NCBI RefSeq assembly: GCF_025869345.1
Contig: NZ_JAOZVW010000117.1
Coordinates: 99,865-163,864, forward strand
Length of the DNA: 64,000 nucleotides
Reading direction: 5' to 3'
DNA from: Sphingopyxis sp.
Lineage (GTDB): Bacteria; Pseudomonadota; Alphaproteobacteria; Sphingomonadales; Sphingomonadaceae
The notes below the pieces were generated by a model. That model was not told where the DNA came from. It saw only the letters and a program-made list of their open reading frames with translations, and ran no database searches. Positions within the stretch are counted from its first letter, which is position 1, and every line of letters starts with the position of its first letter. The position numbers and the translations under genes were made by a program. Positions 42,835-52,036 of this stretch are shown here, piece by piece.

Positions 42835-44040
42835 GTGAACTACGAACGGAAAGTGGATTCGATGGACAGCCTGGCGGGGACGCAAAGCTATTACGAAGAG
42901 GCGGACAACCGCCGCAAGCGGACCCGGCTGATCGTCGGCGTCGTGCTCATCGTGCTCGCGCTCGCCGCGGCCTGGTTCGCCTTTTCGAGCGCGAAGGGCG
43001 ACGGCGCGGCTTCGGCGGATGGCGCCGGCGGAACCGGCGCGCAGGCGATCCCCAATGTGACGGTCGTCGTCCCGGGCCGCGTCTCGGTGGTTGCGGCGAT
43101 TTCGGTGAACGGCACGATCGCGGCGCGGCGCGAGATGCCGGTCGGTGTCGCCGGCGAAGGCGGGCAGGTGGCGCGCGTGCTCGTCGAGCCCGGCCAGTGG
43201 GTCGGCGCTGGACAGACGCTCGCCGTCATCGATCGGTCGGTGCAGACGCAGCAGGCGGCAGGCTTGGCCGCCTCGATCAAAGTCGCCCAGGCCGATGCCG
43301 ATCTTGCCCAGTCCGAACTGGAGCGCGCGCAGGCGCTGGTCGGCCGCGGCTTTATCTCCAAGGCCGACCTCGACCGCAAGCGCGCGACCCGCGATTCCGC
43401 CAACGCGCGCGTTCGCGTCGCACAGGCGCAATATCAGGAAGCCGTCGCGCGCAACGGCCGGCTCGATATCGTCGCCCCGGCGGCGGGGCTGGTGCTGACG
43501 CGCCAGGTCGAACCCGGCCAGGTCGTCGGCGCCGGCAGCGGCGTCCTGTTCCGCATGGCAAAGGGCGGCGAGATGGAAATGCTCGCGCAGCTAGCCGAAG
43601 CCGATCTGCAGCGCGTCAAGGTCGGCACCCGCGCGACGGTGACTCCCGTCGGCACCGATCTGAAGATCGCGGGCCAGGTCTGGCAGGTCTCGCCGATCGT
43701 CAGCATGGACACGCGGCAGGGCACGGTGCGTATCGCCATTCCCTATAGCAGCGCGCTGCGCCCCGGCGGCTTTGCCGATGCGCGGCTGGTGGCGGGCAGC
43801 GGAGAGGCGCCGCTGCTTCCCGAAAGCGCGGTGCAGAGCGGCCCCGAAGGCAATTTCGTGCTGATCGTCGATGGCAAGAACCAGATCCAGCGCCGTCCGG
43901 TCAAGGTCGGCACGGTCACCGACGGCGGCGTGTCGATCGCTTCGGGCCTGACCGGCACCGAAAAGGTCGTCGTGCTGGCGGGCGCCTTCCTCAACCCCGG
44001 CGACAAGGTCAAGCCGGTGGTGCAGAAATCGTCGCAATAA
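42835..44040 (+). CDS. RND efflux periplasmic adaptor (MFP)
   Basis: A 401-residue membrane fusion protein. An N-terminal anchor (LIVGVVLIVLALAAAWFAF) is followed by the lipoyl halves (VSVNGTIAARREMPVGVAGEGGQVARVLVEPGQWV and DIVAPAAGLVLTRQVEPGQVV), a helical hairpin between them (AASIKVAQADADLAQSELERAQALV), then barrel and membrane-proximal domains. It bridges the RND pump to an outer-membrane channel, which is not encoded here. Start GTG 42835 with GGAGGGG seven bases upstream. The pump gene follows 43 bp on. Confidence 0.92.
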   Translation: MNYERKVDSMDSLAGTQSYYEEADNRRKRTRLIVGVVLIVLALAAAWFAFSSAKGDGAASADGAGGTGAQAIPNVTVVVPGRVSVVAAISVNGTIAARREMPVGVAGEGGQVARVLVEPGQWVGAGQTLAVIDRSVQTQQAAGLAASIKVAQADADLAQSELERAQALVGRGFISKADLDRKRATRDSANARVRVAQAQYQEAVARNGRLDIVAPAAGLVLTRQVEPGQVVGAGSGVLFRMAKGGEMEMLAQLAEADLQRVKVGTRATVTPVGTDLKIAGQVWQVSPIVSMDTRQGTVRIAIPYSSALRPGGFADARLVAGSGEAPLLPESAVQSGPEGNFVLIVDGKNQIQRRPVKVGTVTDGGVSIASGLTGTEKVVVLAGAFLNPGDKVKPVVQKSSQ

Positions 44041-44083
44041 CATCGATCGCGTCCGGACAGCGCGCGCAAAAGGCGTTTGAATT

Positions 44084-47000
44084 ATGAGCTTTCGCAACAT
44101 TTCCGCCTGGTGCATCCGCAATCCGGTGCCGCCGGTCGTGCTGTTCATCCTGCTGCTGCTCGCGGGGATCGTCAGCTTCAACCGGATGGACGTGAACCAG
44201 CAGCCCGACGTCGAATTTCCGGCGGTGCAGGTGATCGTCGTGCAGCCGGGCGCGGCACCGTCGGAGCTGGAAACGCAAGTAACGCAGCGCGTCGAGGCGG
44301 CGATCCGCGGGGTCAGCGGCGTCGATGAAATGTCGTCCTATGTCAGCGAGGGCAACAGCCGCACCTTCGTCCAGTTCGCGATCGGCACGCCGATCGACCG
44401 CGCCTATAACGACGTCAATCAGGCCGTTCAGCAGATCCGCAGCGACCTGCCCGACGGCATATTGGAACCGCAGGTCGTGCGCGTCGACGTCGCGGGCGGG
44501 CCGATTACCTATTTCGCGGTCGAGGCGACCGACATGACGCTCGAACAGCTCAGCTGGTTCGTCGACAACACGGTCGCCAAGGACCTGCTGTCGATCTCCG
44601 GCATGGCGAAGGTCAGCCGGTCGGGCGGCGTCGATCGCGAAATCCGCGTCATCCTCGATCCCGCGCGGATGCAGAGCTATGGCCTGACCGCCAGCCAGGT
44701 GAACCAGCAGCTTCGCCAGGTGAACGTCAACGCCGCCGGCGGCCGCACCGAGATTGCGGGGGCCGAGCAGGCGATCCGCGTGCTCGGCAACGCCGCGAAC
44801 GCCTTTCAGCTCGGCGAAACGCGCATCTCGATCGGCAACGGGCGGACGATCCGGCTGGCCGACGTCGCCAAGGTGACCGACGGCTATGCCGAGCAGCGCA
44901 ACCTCGCCAAGATTCGCGACAAGCAGGTTCTGGCCTTCTCGATCGAAAAGGCGAAGGGCGCGTCGGACGTCACCGTCCACGACGCGGCGGTCAAGAAGCT
45001 GGCGGAGATCAAGAAGAACAACCCCAAGGTCAGCTTCAACGTCCTTTTCACGCGCACCGAAGACACGAAGGAACAATATCGCAGCTCGATGGCCGCGATG
45101 ATCGAGGGCGCGGTGCTGGCCGTCGTCGTCGTCTTCCTGTTCCTGCGCGACTGGCGCGCGACACTGATCAGCGCGCTGGCGATCCCGCTGTCGGCGATCC
45201 CGACCTTCTGGTTCATGGACCTGATGGGCTTTTCGCTGAACGGCCTATCCTTGTTGGCGCTCAGTCTGGTCGCGGGGGTGCTGGTCGACGACGCGATCGT
45301 CGAGATCGAGAATATCGTCAGACATATGCGCATGGGCAAGACCGCCTATCAGGCGGCGATCGACGCCGCCGACGAGATCGGCCTGGCGGTCGTCGCGACG
45401 ACGATGTCGATCGTCTCGGTCTTTCTGCCGGTCGCGCTGATGCCCGGTGTTTCGGGCCAGTTCTTCATCCAGTTCGGCCTGACCGTCGTCTTCGCGGTGC
45501 TGGTCAGCCTGGCGGTCGCGCGCATGATCACGCCGATGATCGCCGCCTATTTCCTGTCGGCGCAGGGTGCGGCCGAACACGCGGGGGGGCCATGGGTCGA
45601 CCGCTATGAGCGCATCCTCGCCTGGACGCTCGATCATTCGAAGCATCGCGCGGTGCGCGCGCGCTACGAAGCGGAGCCGACGCGGCTGGTTTTCCTGTCG
45701 GCGCCATTGGCGGCGGCGGCGCTTGCGGGCCTGGCGATGGTCGTGAGCTATTTCCAGCCGGTTCCGGTGGGACAGGACGGCCCCAATGCGGCGCTGCATT
45801 TCCTGCTGCAGACGCCGCTTGCGATCGTCATGACCTTCCTGCTCGTCGGGCTGCTCCAGATCATCGTGGGCGGCATCGCCTATGCGATGGGGATGCGTCA
45901 GTGGGCCTTTACCCGCTGGACAGCCTTCATGGCCCGGCGCGCCCGGGCGCGGCTTTCCGACCATCGCGTGTGGATCGTCGGTATCGGCTTCGCGGCCTTC
46001 GCGGCGAGCATCATTCTGTTCGCGACCTTGCCGCAGCAGTTCCAGCCGACGACGAACAGCGATTTCAGCCAGGTGAAATATGAGCTGCCCCCGGGCTCGA
46101 CGCTGGCGCAGAGCGAGCATATCGCAAGCCAGATCGGGAAGATTCTCGACAATAATCCGGTGGTCGAAAAGGCCTTTTACGATGTCGAGGTGGGCGGCGG
46201 CAATGCGTTCATCACGCTCAAGAAGGACCGCGAAGTCAGTAGCGTCGATTGGGAGCGCGGGCTGCAGCCCAAGCTGGCCGCCATTCCCGACGCGCGCGTG
46301 ACCTTCCAGAGCCAGTCGGGCGGCTTTTCGGGCCGCGACATCACGATGGTGATCGGCGGCGACGACCCGGCGCTGCTCGAAAAGCACGCGCTGAAGATCG
46401 TGGCGGAAATGAGCAAGCTCAAGGAAATCCGCGCGCCGCGCATCGAGGGCGATATTCCGCGGCCCGAGATTATCATCAATCCGCGCATGGACCTGGCCGC
46501 CGAACTCGGCGTCACCACCGCGGCGCTCAGCCAGACGATCCGCATCGCGACGCTGGGCGACATCGACCAGAATGTCGCCAAATTCTCGCTTTCCGACCGT
46601 CAGATCCCGATCCGCGTGCTGCTGTCCGAGGATTCGCGCCGCAGCCTTGCGACGATCGAGAATCTGCCCGTGCCGACGTCGAGCGGCGCCACCGTCCCGC
46701 TCAAATCGGTGGCGCAAATCGGCTTTGGCGCCGGTCCGACCGAACTGCGGCGCTATAATCAGACGCGGCGCATCGTGATCGGCGCCGACCTGGCGCCCGG
46801 CCTCGTCACCGGCGACGCGCAGAAGAAGATCGACGCGCTGCCCGCGGTCAAGACCATGCCGCAAGGAGTGCGCAAGATCCTGCAGGGCGACGCGAAGATG
46901 CAGCAGGAACTCACCACCAACTTCATGATCGCGGTGGTGTCGGGGCTGCTGCTCGTCTTCTCGACGCTGGTGCTGCTCTATCGCCGTTTCCTGTCGCCGC

Positions 47001-47500
47001 TGGTCAACATGTCGTCGCTGCTGCTCGCGCCGCTCGGCGGCCTGCTCGGCCTGCTGATCACCGGCATGGAAATCTCCATGCCCGTCTATATCGGCCTGCT
47101 GATGCTGCTCGGGATCGTCGCGAAAAACTCGATCCTGCTCGTCGATTTCGCGATCGAGGAAATGGACAAGGGCATCGAAAAGACCGAGGCGCTGCTCGAC
47201 GCGGGCCGCAAGCGCGCGCAGCCGATCGTGATGACCACGGTCGCGATGGTCGCGGGCATGGTGCCGACCGCGCTGTCGCTGTCGGGCGACGGTGCATGGC
47301 GCGCGCCGATGGGCGTCGTGGTGATCGGCGGCCTGACGCTGTCGACGCTGCTGACGCTGCTGATCGTCCCCGCGGGCTTCAGCCTGGCCGACAGCATCGA
47401 AAAGCGCCTCGGCCGCTTCTTCTCGAGCAATCTCCTGACCTACAGGAAGGGCGACGATACGAAGCCGCACGCCGCGTCTGCGCCGCACGCGGCGGAGTGA
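44084..47500 (+). CDS. RND efflux permease with extra helices
   Basis: A 1138-residue inner-membrane pump of the HAE1/AcrB type. The N-terminal anchor ([36 protein letters not shown]), porter domain and TM4 proton-relay pair (Asp402-Asp403 in [13 protein letters not shown]) are in place, and the C-terminal half has the usual TM10 to TM12 ([16 protein letters not shown]-like, [20 protein letters not shown]). AcrB is about 1050 residues; here the central cytoplasmic linker before TM7 is enlarged by about 100 residues containing two extra hydrophobic segments ([22 protein letters not shown] and [22 protein letters not shown]). Start ATG 44084; no strong ribosome-binding site. Substrates are unknown. 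Confidence 0.92.
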   Translation: MSFRNISAWCIRNPVPPVVLFILLLLAGIVSFNRMDVNQQPDVEFPAVQVIVVQPGAAPSELETQVTQRVEAAIRGVSGVDEMSSYVSEGNSRTFVQFAIGTPIDRAYNDVNQAVQQIRSDLPDGILEPQVVRVDVAGGPITYFAVEATDMTLEQLSWFVDNTVAKDLLSISGMAKVSRSGGVDREIRVILDPARMQSYGLTASQVNQQLRQVNVNAAGGRTEIAGAEQAIRVLGNAANAFQLGETRISIGNGRTIRLADVAKVTDGYAEQRNLAKIRDKQVLAFSIEKAKGASDVTVHDAAVKKLAEIKKNNPKVSFNVLFTRTEDTKEQYRSSMAAMIEGAVLAVVVVFLFLRDWRATLISALAIPLSAIPTFWFMDLMGFSLNGLSLLALSLVAGVLVDDAIVEIENIVRHMRMGKTAYQAAIDAADEIGLAVVATTMSIVSVFLPVALMPGVSGQFFIQFGLTVVFAVLVSLAVARMITPMIAAYFLSAQGAAEHAGGPWVDRYERILAWTLDHSKHRAVRARYEAEPTRLVFLSAPLAAAALAGLAMVVSYFQPVPVGQDGPNAALHFLLQTPLAIVMTFLLVGLLQIIVGGIAYAMGMRQWAFTRWTAFMARRARARLSDHRVWIVGIGFAAFAASIILFATLPQQFQPTTNSDFSQVKYELPPGSTLAQSEHIASQIGKILDNNPVVEKAFYDVEVGGGNAFITLKKDREVSSVDWERGLQPKLAAIPDARVTFQSQSGGFSGRDITMVIGGDDPALLEKHALKIVAEMSKLKEIRAPRIEGDIPRPEIIINPRMDLAAELGVTTAALSQTIRIATLGDIDQNVAKFSLSDRQIPIRVLLSEDSRRSLATIENLPVPTSSGATVPLKSVAQIGFGAGPTELRRYNQTRRIVIGADLAPGLVTGDAQKKIDALPAVKTMPQGVRKILQGDAKMQQELTTNFMIAVVSGLLLVFSTLVLLYRRFLSPLVNMSSLLLAPLGGLLGLLITGMEISMPVYIGLLMLLGIVAKNSILLVDFAIEEMDKGIEKTEALLDAGRKRAQPIVMTTVAMVAGMVPTALSLSGDGAWRAPMGVVVIGGLTLSTLLTLLIVPAGFSLADSIEKRLGRFFSSNLLTYRKGDDTKPHAASAPHAAE

Positions 47501-47559
47501 GGGGAGACCGGAATCGGCAGGGCTCATGTCGAGCCGCATGAAATCTGAACCCTCCGATT

Positions 47560-47656
47560 CCCCGAGCGAAGCCGAGGGGCCATGCCGAGCGCAGTCGAGG
47601 CTGCTACGGTGCACGTTCTCGCTTCGCTCGAAAATGCCCCTCGGCTTCGCTCGGGG
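47560..47656. repeat. 21-bp inverted repeat before DUF445
   Basis: CCCCGAGCGAAGCCGAGGGGC at 47560-47580 is perfectly mirrored at 47636-47656, enclosing 55 bp. An open frame in phase with the DUF445 gene runs through it, but the encoded residues are not family-like, so it is treated as noncoding. Confidence 0.75.
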
Positions 47657-47728
47657 AAGCGGAGTTCATGGAGTGCGCCGGGTGTCGGAACCGCGCCGGT
47701 TGCAACCTTCGGCGCGTTTCGCCATTTG

Positions 47729-49000
47729 ATGAAGATGACCGACCGCGCTTCCCCCCGGCCGATGGGCGTTGCCGTTCCGACCGGCGGGCTCAATATCCGT
47801 ATCGTCGCGACCGGGCTGCTGATCGTGATGGCGGCGATCTTCGTGACCGCCAAATATTATCAGGACGTCCATCCCGCGGTCGGCTTCGTCCGCGCCTTTG
47901 CCGAGGCGGCAATGGTCGGCGGGCTCGCCGACTGGTTCGCGGTGACCGCGCTGTTCCGTCATCCGATGGGCCTGCCGATCCCGCACACCGCGATCGTGCC
48001 GCGCAACAAGAACCGCATCGGCGACACGCTCGCGCGCTTCCTGCTCACCAATTTCCTGCTGCCGCGGCTGATCGCGCGCAAGATGCAGACGCTCGACGTC
48101 GCTGGCGCGGTCGGCAAATTCCTGTCGCAGCCCGCCGAGGGCGGCGGGCGGCTCAAGCTCGGCGCGTCGCGAATCATCGCCGACGCGCTGGGCGCGCTCG
48201 ACCAGCAGCGGCTGGGCGGCATGGTCAAGTCGGCGATCGCCGATCGCCTGCGCGAACTCGACGTCGCGCCGCTGCTCGGCCAGGCGATGCAGGCGGCGCT
48301 TGCCGAGGGGCGGCACCAGCCCCTGCTCGACGCGATGGTCAAATGGGGGTCGAAGACGCTCGAGCTCAACGAGCATCTGATCCACCAGATGGTGCACGAC
48401 AACAGCAATGCGATCGTGCGCTTCACCGGGCTCGACGAAAGCATCTCGAACCGCATCGTCGCGGGGCTGTCGAAGCTGCTCGCCGAAATGGCGGTCGACG
48501 AGACGCACCCGCTGCGCCTCCGCGTCGAGGAAGGACTCGCCAAGATGGCGCTCGACCTCCAGCACGATCCCGAGGTCAAGGCGAAGGTCGCGCATGTCCG
48601 CGACGAATTGCTCGAGAACAAGGCGGTCAAGCGCTGGCTCGACGGCCTCTGGGAACAGGGGCGCGGCGCGCTGCTCAAGGCCGCGCGCGACCCCGAAACG
48701 ATGCTCGCGGGGCGCATCGGCGAACTCGTCACCCAGTTCGGCGCGATGCTGGGCGAGGACGAGGCGATCAAGCGCACGCTCAACCGCTACGCGCGCCGCG
48801 CGGTCGTCGGCATGGTCGACAGCTATGGCGAGACGGCGCTGAAACTCGTGTCGGACACGATCCGCGGCTGGGACGCCCAGACGATCACCGACCGGCTGGA
48901 AAATGCGGTCGGCGACGATCTGCAATATATCCGCATCAACGGCACGCTGGTCGGCGGGCTGGTGGGCGTGGCGATCCACGCGGTGGATGTGCTGCTCTAG
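47729..49000 (+). CDS. DUF445 membrane protein
   Basis: A protein of about 423 residues in the DUF445 family. After the hydrophobic segment IRIVATGLLIVMAAIFVTAKYY comes the family block FAEAAMVGGLADWFAVTALFRHPMGLPIPHTAIVPRNKNRIGDTLARFL, then long amphipathic helices (LHQMVHDNSNAIV-like, coiled) and a C-terminal hydrophobic end (RINGTLVGGLVGVAIHAVDVLL). Function unknown; YjiN is a homologue. The start is uncertain: ATG 47729 or 47735 lie downstream of the palindrome and are preferred over the ATG at 47582 inside it; no clear Shine-Dalgarno is seen for any. Confidence 0.85.
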   Translation: MKMTDRASPRPMGVAVPTGGLNIRIVATGLLIVMAAIFVTAKYYQDVHPAVGFVRAFAEAAMVGGLADWFAVTALFRHPMGLPIPHTAIVPRNKNRIGDTLARFLLTNFLLPRLIARKMQTLDVAGAVGKFLSQPAEGGGRLKLGASRIIADALGALDQQRLGGMVKSAIADRLRELDVAPLLGQAMQAALAEGRHQPLLDAMVKWGSKTLELNEHLIHQMVHDNSNAIVRFTGLDESISNRIVAGLSKLLAEMAVDETHPLRLRVEEGLAKMALDLQHDPEVKAKVAHVRDELLENKAVKRWLDGLWEQGRGALLKAARDPETMLAGRIGELVTQFGAMLGEDEAIKRTLNRYARRAVVGMVDSYGETALKLVSDTIRGWDAQTITDRLENAVGDDLQYIRINGTLVGGLVGVAIHAVDVLL

Positions 49001-49028
49001 AGTCTGATGACGTTACATTAACCCACTA

Positions 49029-49111
49029 CGTCATTGCGAGCGAAGCGAAGCAATCCAGGGCGGTTTACGCCTGCTCTGGATTGCCGCGTCGCTTCGCTCC
49101 TCGCAATGACG
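49029..49111. repeat. REP-type palindrome, copy 2
   Basis: The second copy of the element at 32944-33020, with the same CGTCATTGCGAGCGAAGCGA arm and cggttta centre start. Outer flanks (ctctagagtctgatgac before and gtcatcacgctctag after) are also partly palindromic. It lies between DUF445 and the convergent AraC gene. Confidence 0.8.
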
Positions 49112-49134
49112 ATTCCAACTGATGTCATCACGCT

Positions 49135-50112
49135 CTAGAAATCCCGTTCCGCGGCCCTTCGCCAATCGCGCGGGGTCATGCCGAAGCGGCGGCGGAACGC
49201 CTTGCCGAAGGCGGACAGGTCCTCATAGCCGCAGCGCAGGGCGATGTCCCCGATGCCGAGCCGCGGATCGCGGAGCAGAGCGCGGCTGTGGTTGAGCCGG
49301 ACCGCGCGAATATGATCCGCAACCGAAAGGCCGCGTTGTTCGAACAGGCGATACAGGCTGGCGCGCGAGCAGCCGATCGCCCGTGCGATGGCATCGGCGG
49401 TCAGGCCCGCGTCTTCGCGCCGCGCCTCGATCAGCCGGCAGGCGCTGGCGAAATGCGTGTCGCCGATGCGCCGTCCATCCTCCTTGGCGGCGGGGCCGAA
49501 CCCTTCGAGGTAGGTGAGGGCAAGGCCGCTGAGCAATTTCATCGCCGCCGCCGCTTCGGCGGCGCTCATGTTGGGGCCGTGGCGGGCAAGCGCGCCGAGT
49601 TGATCCTTGAGCAGCAAGGCGAGCGGCGTGTCGGGCAAGGTGCGCAGCGCCCCGGTTCCCGCGATCGGATCGCCGCCCATCGCGCGATAGACCGCGGCGC
49701 GCGGCAGCGTGATATGATAGGCGCGATAGCTGGTTTCGGAATGCGTCTGCGCCGCGCGATGGCAATCGAGCAGTTGCAGCCCGGCGCCCGGGCCGAGCCA
49801 CAGGCGTTCGTCCTGCCCATGGGTGACGCCGAACTGGCCCGCCGCGACGACGCAAAGCTGCATATGGTCGAGCCGTCCGTCGTGGAACCGCGACGCGGTG
49901 GGGGCGCAGACCAGGTCGGTGAAGGCGATGCCGTCGTCGCCGGCACAGGCGAGCGCCGCGGCGCGATAGCCCCCGTCGTCGGTGGTGCGCCGCATGTCGA
50001 TTTGAGGAAAGAGGGCGTGCCAGAAATCGAACCGCTCCGTCATCGGCGCGGCGTCGGTGGAGACGCCGGTGAACCGCGCGTCCTGCCAGTGCGAGCGATG
50101 GTCCTGCCCCAC
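49135..50112 (-). CDS. AraC-family regulator
   Basis: A 325-residue AraC/XylS-type regulator. The C-terminal 100 residues hold two helix-turn-helix units (LTADAIARAIGCSRASLYRLFEQRGLSVADHIRAVRLNHSR and GIGDIALRCGYEDLSAFGKAFRRRFGMTPRDWRR). The N-terminal 200 residues resemble the AraC-binding-like/cupin-type sensor (GLQLLDCHRA, SYRAYHITLPRAAVYRAMGG). GTG 50112 is the start, with GGGGGATCGGGA upstream. It is divergent from the second tps operon, whose 161-bp shared region carries a 21-bp-spaced direct repeat, so this protein is the likely regulator of that operon. The inducer is unknown. Confidence 0.9.
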   Translation of the reverse strand: MGQDHRSHWQDARFTGVSTDAAPMTERFDFWHALFPQIDMRRTTDDGGYRAAALACAGDDGIAFTDLVCAPTASRFHDGRLDHMQLCVVAAGQFGVTHGQDERLWLGPGAGLQLLDCHRAAQTHSETSYRAYHITLPRAAVYRAMGGDPIAGTGALRTLPDTPLALLLKDQLGALARHGPNMSAAEAAAAMKLLSGLALTYLEGFGPAAKEDGRRIGDTHFASACRLIEARREDAGLTADAIARAIGCSRASLYRLFEQRGLSVADHIRAVRLNHSRALLRDPRLGIGDIALRCGYEDLSAFGKAFRRRFGMTPRDWRRAAERDF

Positions 50113-50169
50113 TCCCGATCCCCCCTCGGTCCGGAAAACTAATGGGGTTCGCTCGATGGGTCAATCGAT

Positions 50170-50206
50170 GGTGAGACGCCCGGCCCAATCGGTGAGACTG
50201 CCGGCC
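50170..50206 (+). promoter_or_regulatory. Direct-repeat operator candidate for the AraC protein
   Basis: ggtgagacgcccggcc at 50170-50185 recurs as ggtgagactgccggcc at 50191-50206, 14 of 16 identical, with a 21-bp period (two helical turns), each preceded by caatcg. This is the usual arrangement of AraC half-sites. A CCGGCCTA / TAGGCCGG inverted repeat overlaps the second copy (50201-50208 and 50231-50238). Confidence 0.55.
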
Positions 50207-50273
50207 TAACGCTTCCCTTCGGCGCGATGATAGGCCGGTACCGGCGGGAGCGCGGACAGAAGGGGGCGACACC

Positions 50274-52019
50274 ATGGGCCGGCAGCACGGATGCGACCGC
50301 GAGGCGGCAGCGCGGAGATGGGCGGGGCCGCTTGCGTTCGCCGTGCTGGCCGCCGCGATGCCGCAGGGAGCCCGCGCGCAAACGGCGAGTCAGGTGACGC
50401 CGCCGACCTATGCGCCGCCGACGGCGCGGCCCGGCGAGCCGATCATCCTGCCCGAAGGACCGGGGGTGACCGCGCCGCCGGGCGCCGAGACCCTGGAGGT
50501 GACGCTGGGCGGCATCGCCGTCGAGGGCGAGGACGATCCGCAGACGGCGGCGGCGCTGCGCGCGCAGCTCGTCGGTCATCCGATCAAGGTTGCGGAGATA
50601 TTTGCCGCCGCGCGCGCGATGGAGGCGCACGCGGCGCGCGCCGGCCATTTGCTGACCCGCGTGCTGGTGCCGGCGCAGGAACTGCGCGACGGCGCGACGC
50701 TGCGGCTCGTGATCGTCCAGGGGTTCATCGAGCGCGTCGATACCGATGGGGTGCCGCCGCTGGTGCGGCGGCGCGTGGCGGCGGTGCTTGCGCCGCTGGT
50801 CGGGCGGGCGGACGTGACTTTGCCGATGGTCGAGCGGCGGTTGCTGCTGGCCGGCGACACGCCGGGGGTGACGCTGCATTCGGCGTTGGCCGCGGGCGAA
50901 AAGCGCGGCGGGACCGTGCTGGTGATCGAGGCGCGGCATCGCGCCGTCACCGGCTTCGCGACCGTCGACAACAGCCTGCCGTCGTCGCTCGGGCGTTATG
51001 CGGCCGGTCTGGGGCTCGACCTCAACAGCGCGCTCGGTCTGGGCGAGACCATCTATCTGCGCGCGAGTGGTTTTCCCAATGGGGGGCGCAAGACCAGCAT
51101 CCTCGACCCGACCCCGCGCAACCGCGCGCTCGCGGGCGGTGTGGTGCTGCCGATCGGCCACGATGGGCTGACGCTTAACCTGGAGGCCGTCGATGCGCGC
51201 ACCGCGCCGCGTCATCGAGGCTTTCTGCTGGGAACCGGCAGCCGGTTCAATCGGGTCAGCGCGCGGATCGCCTATCCCTTTGTGCGGACGCGCGCGCTGA
51301 CGCTGAGTGGCGGATTGTCCTTCGACGCGCAGCGCGAGCGCGTGTCGGTGATCGATCCGCTGCCCCTGCCGCTGTCGTTCGACGAGCTGCGCATCCTGCG
51401 GGTGGACGGCTCGCTGATCGCGGCGACTCCGGGCAGCGGCAGGCTGGCGGTGCGAGGGGAGGTTTCGGTCGGGATCGACGGGCTGGGCGCGCGGTCGCGC
51501 GCCGATGCAACCGCGCTGCTCCCCCTGTCGCGCCAGGGCGCGGACGCGGACTTCCAAAAGCTGGCGGTCGAGGCGACGCTGGTCCAGCCGGTCGGGGCCG
51601 GCGTGCAGATGATGCTCGCCGCGCGCGCCCAGACCGCGTTCGGCAAACCGCTGGTCAATGCCGAACAGATCGGCATTGCCGCGGTCGATGGCCTGTCCTC
51701 GCTGCCGTCGAGCCGTTTGCAGGGCGATGCGGGTTATGTCGTGCGCGCCGAGATCGCCCGTCCGTTTGCCTTGGCCGGAGCGCGGTTCAGCATCGCCCCC
51801 TATCTGTTCGGGGCGGCGGGGAGCGTGCGTTACGAACGGCCGACCGCGCTCGAACGGCGCGAGACCGGAGCGAGTGATTTCGGCGCCGGATTACGCCTTG
51901 CGGGCGCGGTGCGCGACGGCTCGGCGGGCGTCTCGATCGGCCTCGAATGGGGCCGCGCGCATATCGAGGGGGCGGGCCGCAGCGACCGCTTCAACATCAC
52001 CATCGTCACCCGTTTCTGA
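50274..52019 (+). CDS. TpsB transporter of the second TPS locus
   Basis: A 581-residue ShlB/FhaC/HecB-family outer-membrane transporter. Signal peptide (GPLAFAVLAAAMPQGARAQ), a proline-rich stretch, a POTRA pair (EVTLGGIAVEGED and AGHLLTRVLVPAQELRDGATLRLVIVQGFIERV), then a barrel ending in FNITIVTRF with terminal Phe, as for outer-membrane proteins. It has little visible similarity to the first TpsB beyond the family features, so the two loci are separate systems. AAGGGGG lies eight bases before the ATG. The stop is 17 bp before the tpsA start. Confidence 0.88.
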   Translation: MGRQHGCDREAAARRWAGPLAFAVLAAAMPQGARAQTASQVTPPTYAPPTARPGEPIILPEGPGVTAPPGAETLEVTLGGIAVEGEDDPQTAAALRAQLVGHPIKVAEIFAAARAMEAHAARAGHLLTRVLVPAQELRDGATLRLVIVQGFIERVDTDGVPPLVRRRVAAVLAPLVGRADVTLPMVERRLLLAGDTPGVTLHSALAAGEKRGGTVLVIEARHRAVTGFATVDNSLPSSLGRYAAGLGLDLNSALGLGETIYLRASGFPNGGRKTSILDPTPRNRALAGGVVLPIGHDGLTLNLEAVDARTAPRHRGFLLGTGSRFNRVSARIAYPFVRTRALTLSGGLSFDAQRERVSVIDPLPLPLSFDELRILRVDGSLIAATPGSGRLAVRGEVSVGIDGLGARSRADATALLPLSRQGADADFQKLAVEATLVQPVGAGVQMMLAARAQTAFGKPLVNAEQIGIAAVDGLSSLPSSRLQGDAGYVVRAEIARPFALAGARFSIAPYLFGAAGSVRYERPTALERRETGASDFGAGLRLAGAVRDGSAGVSIGLEWGRAHIEGAGRSDRFNITIVTRF

Positions 52020-52036
52020 TCGCAAGGAGCATCGCC

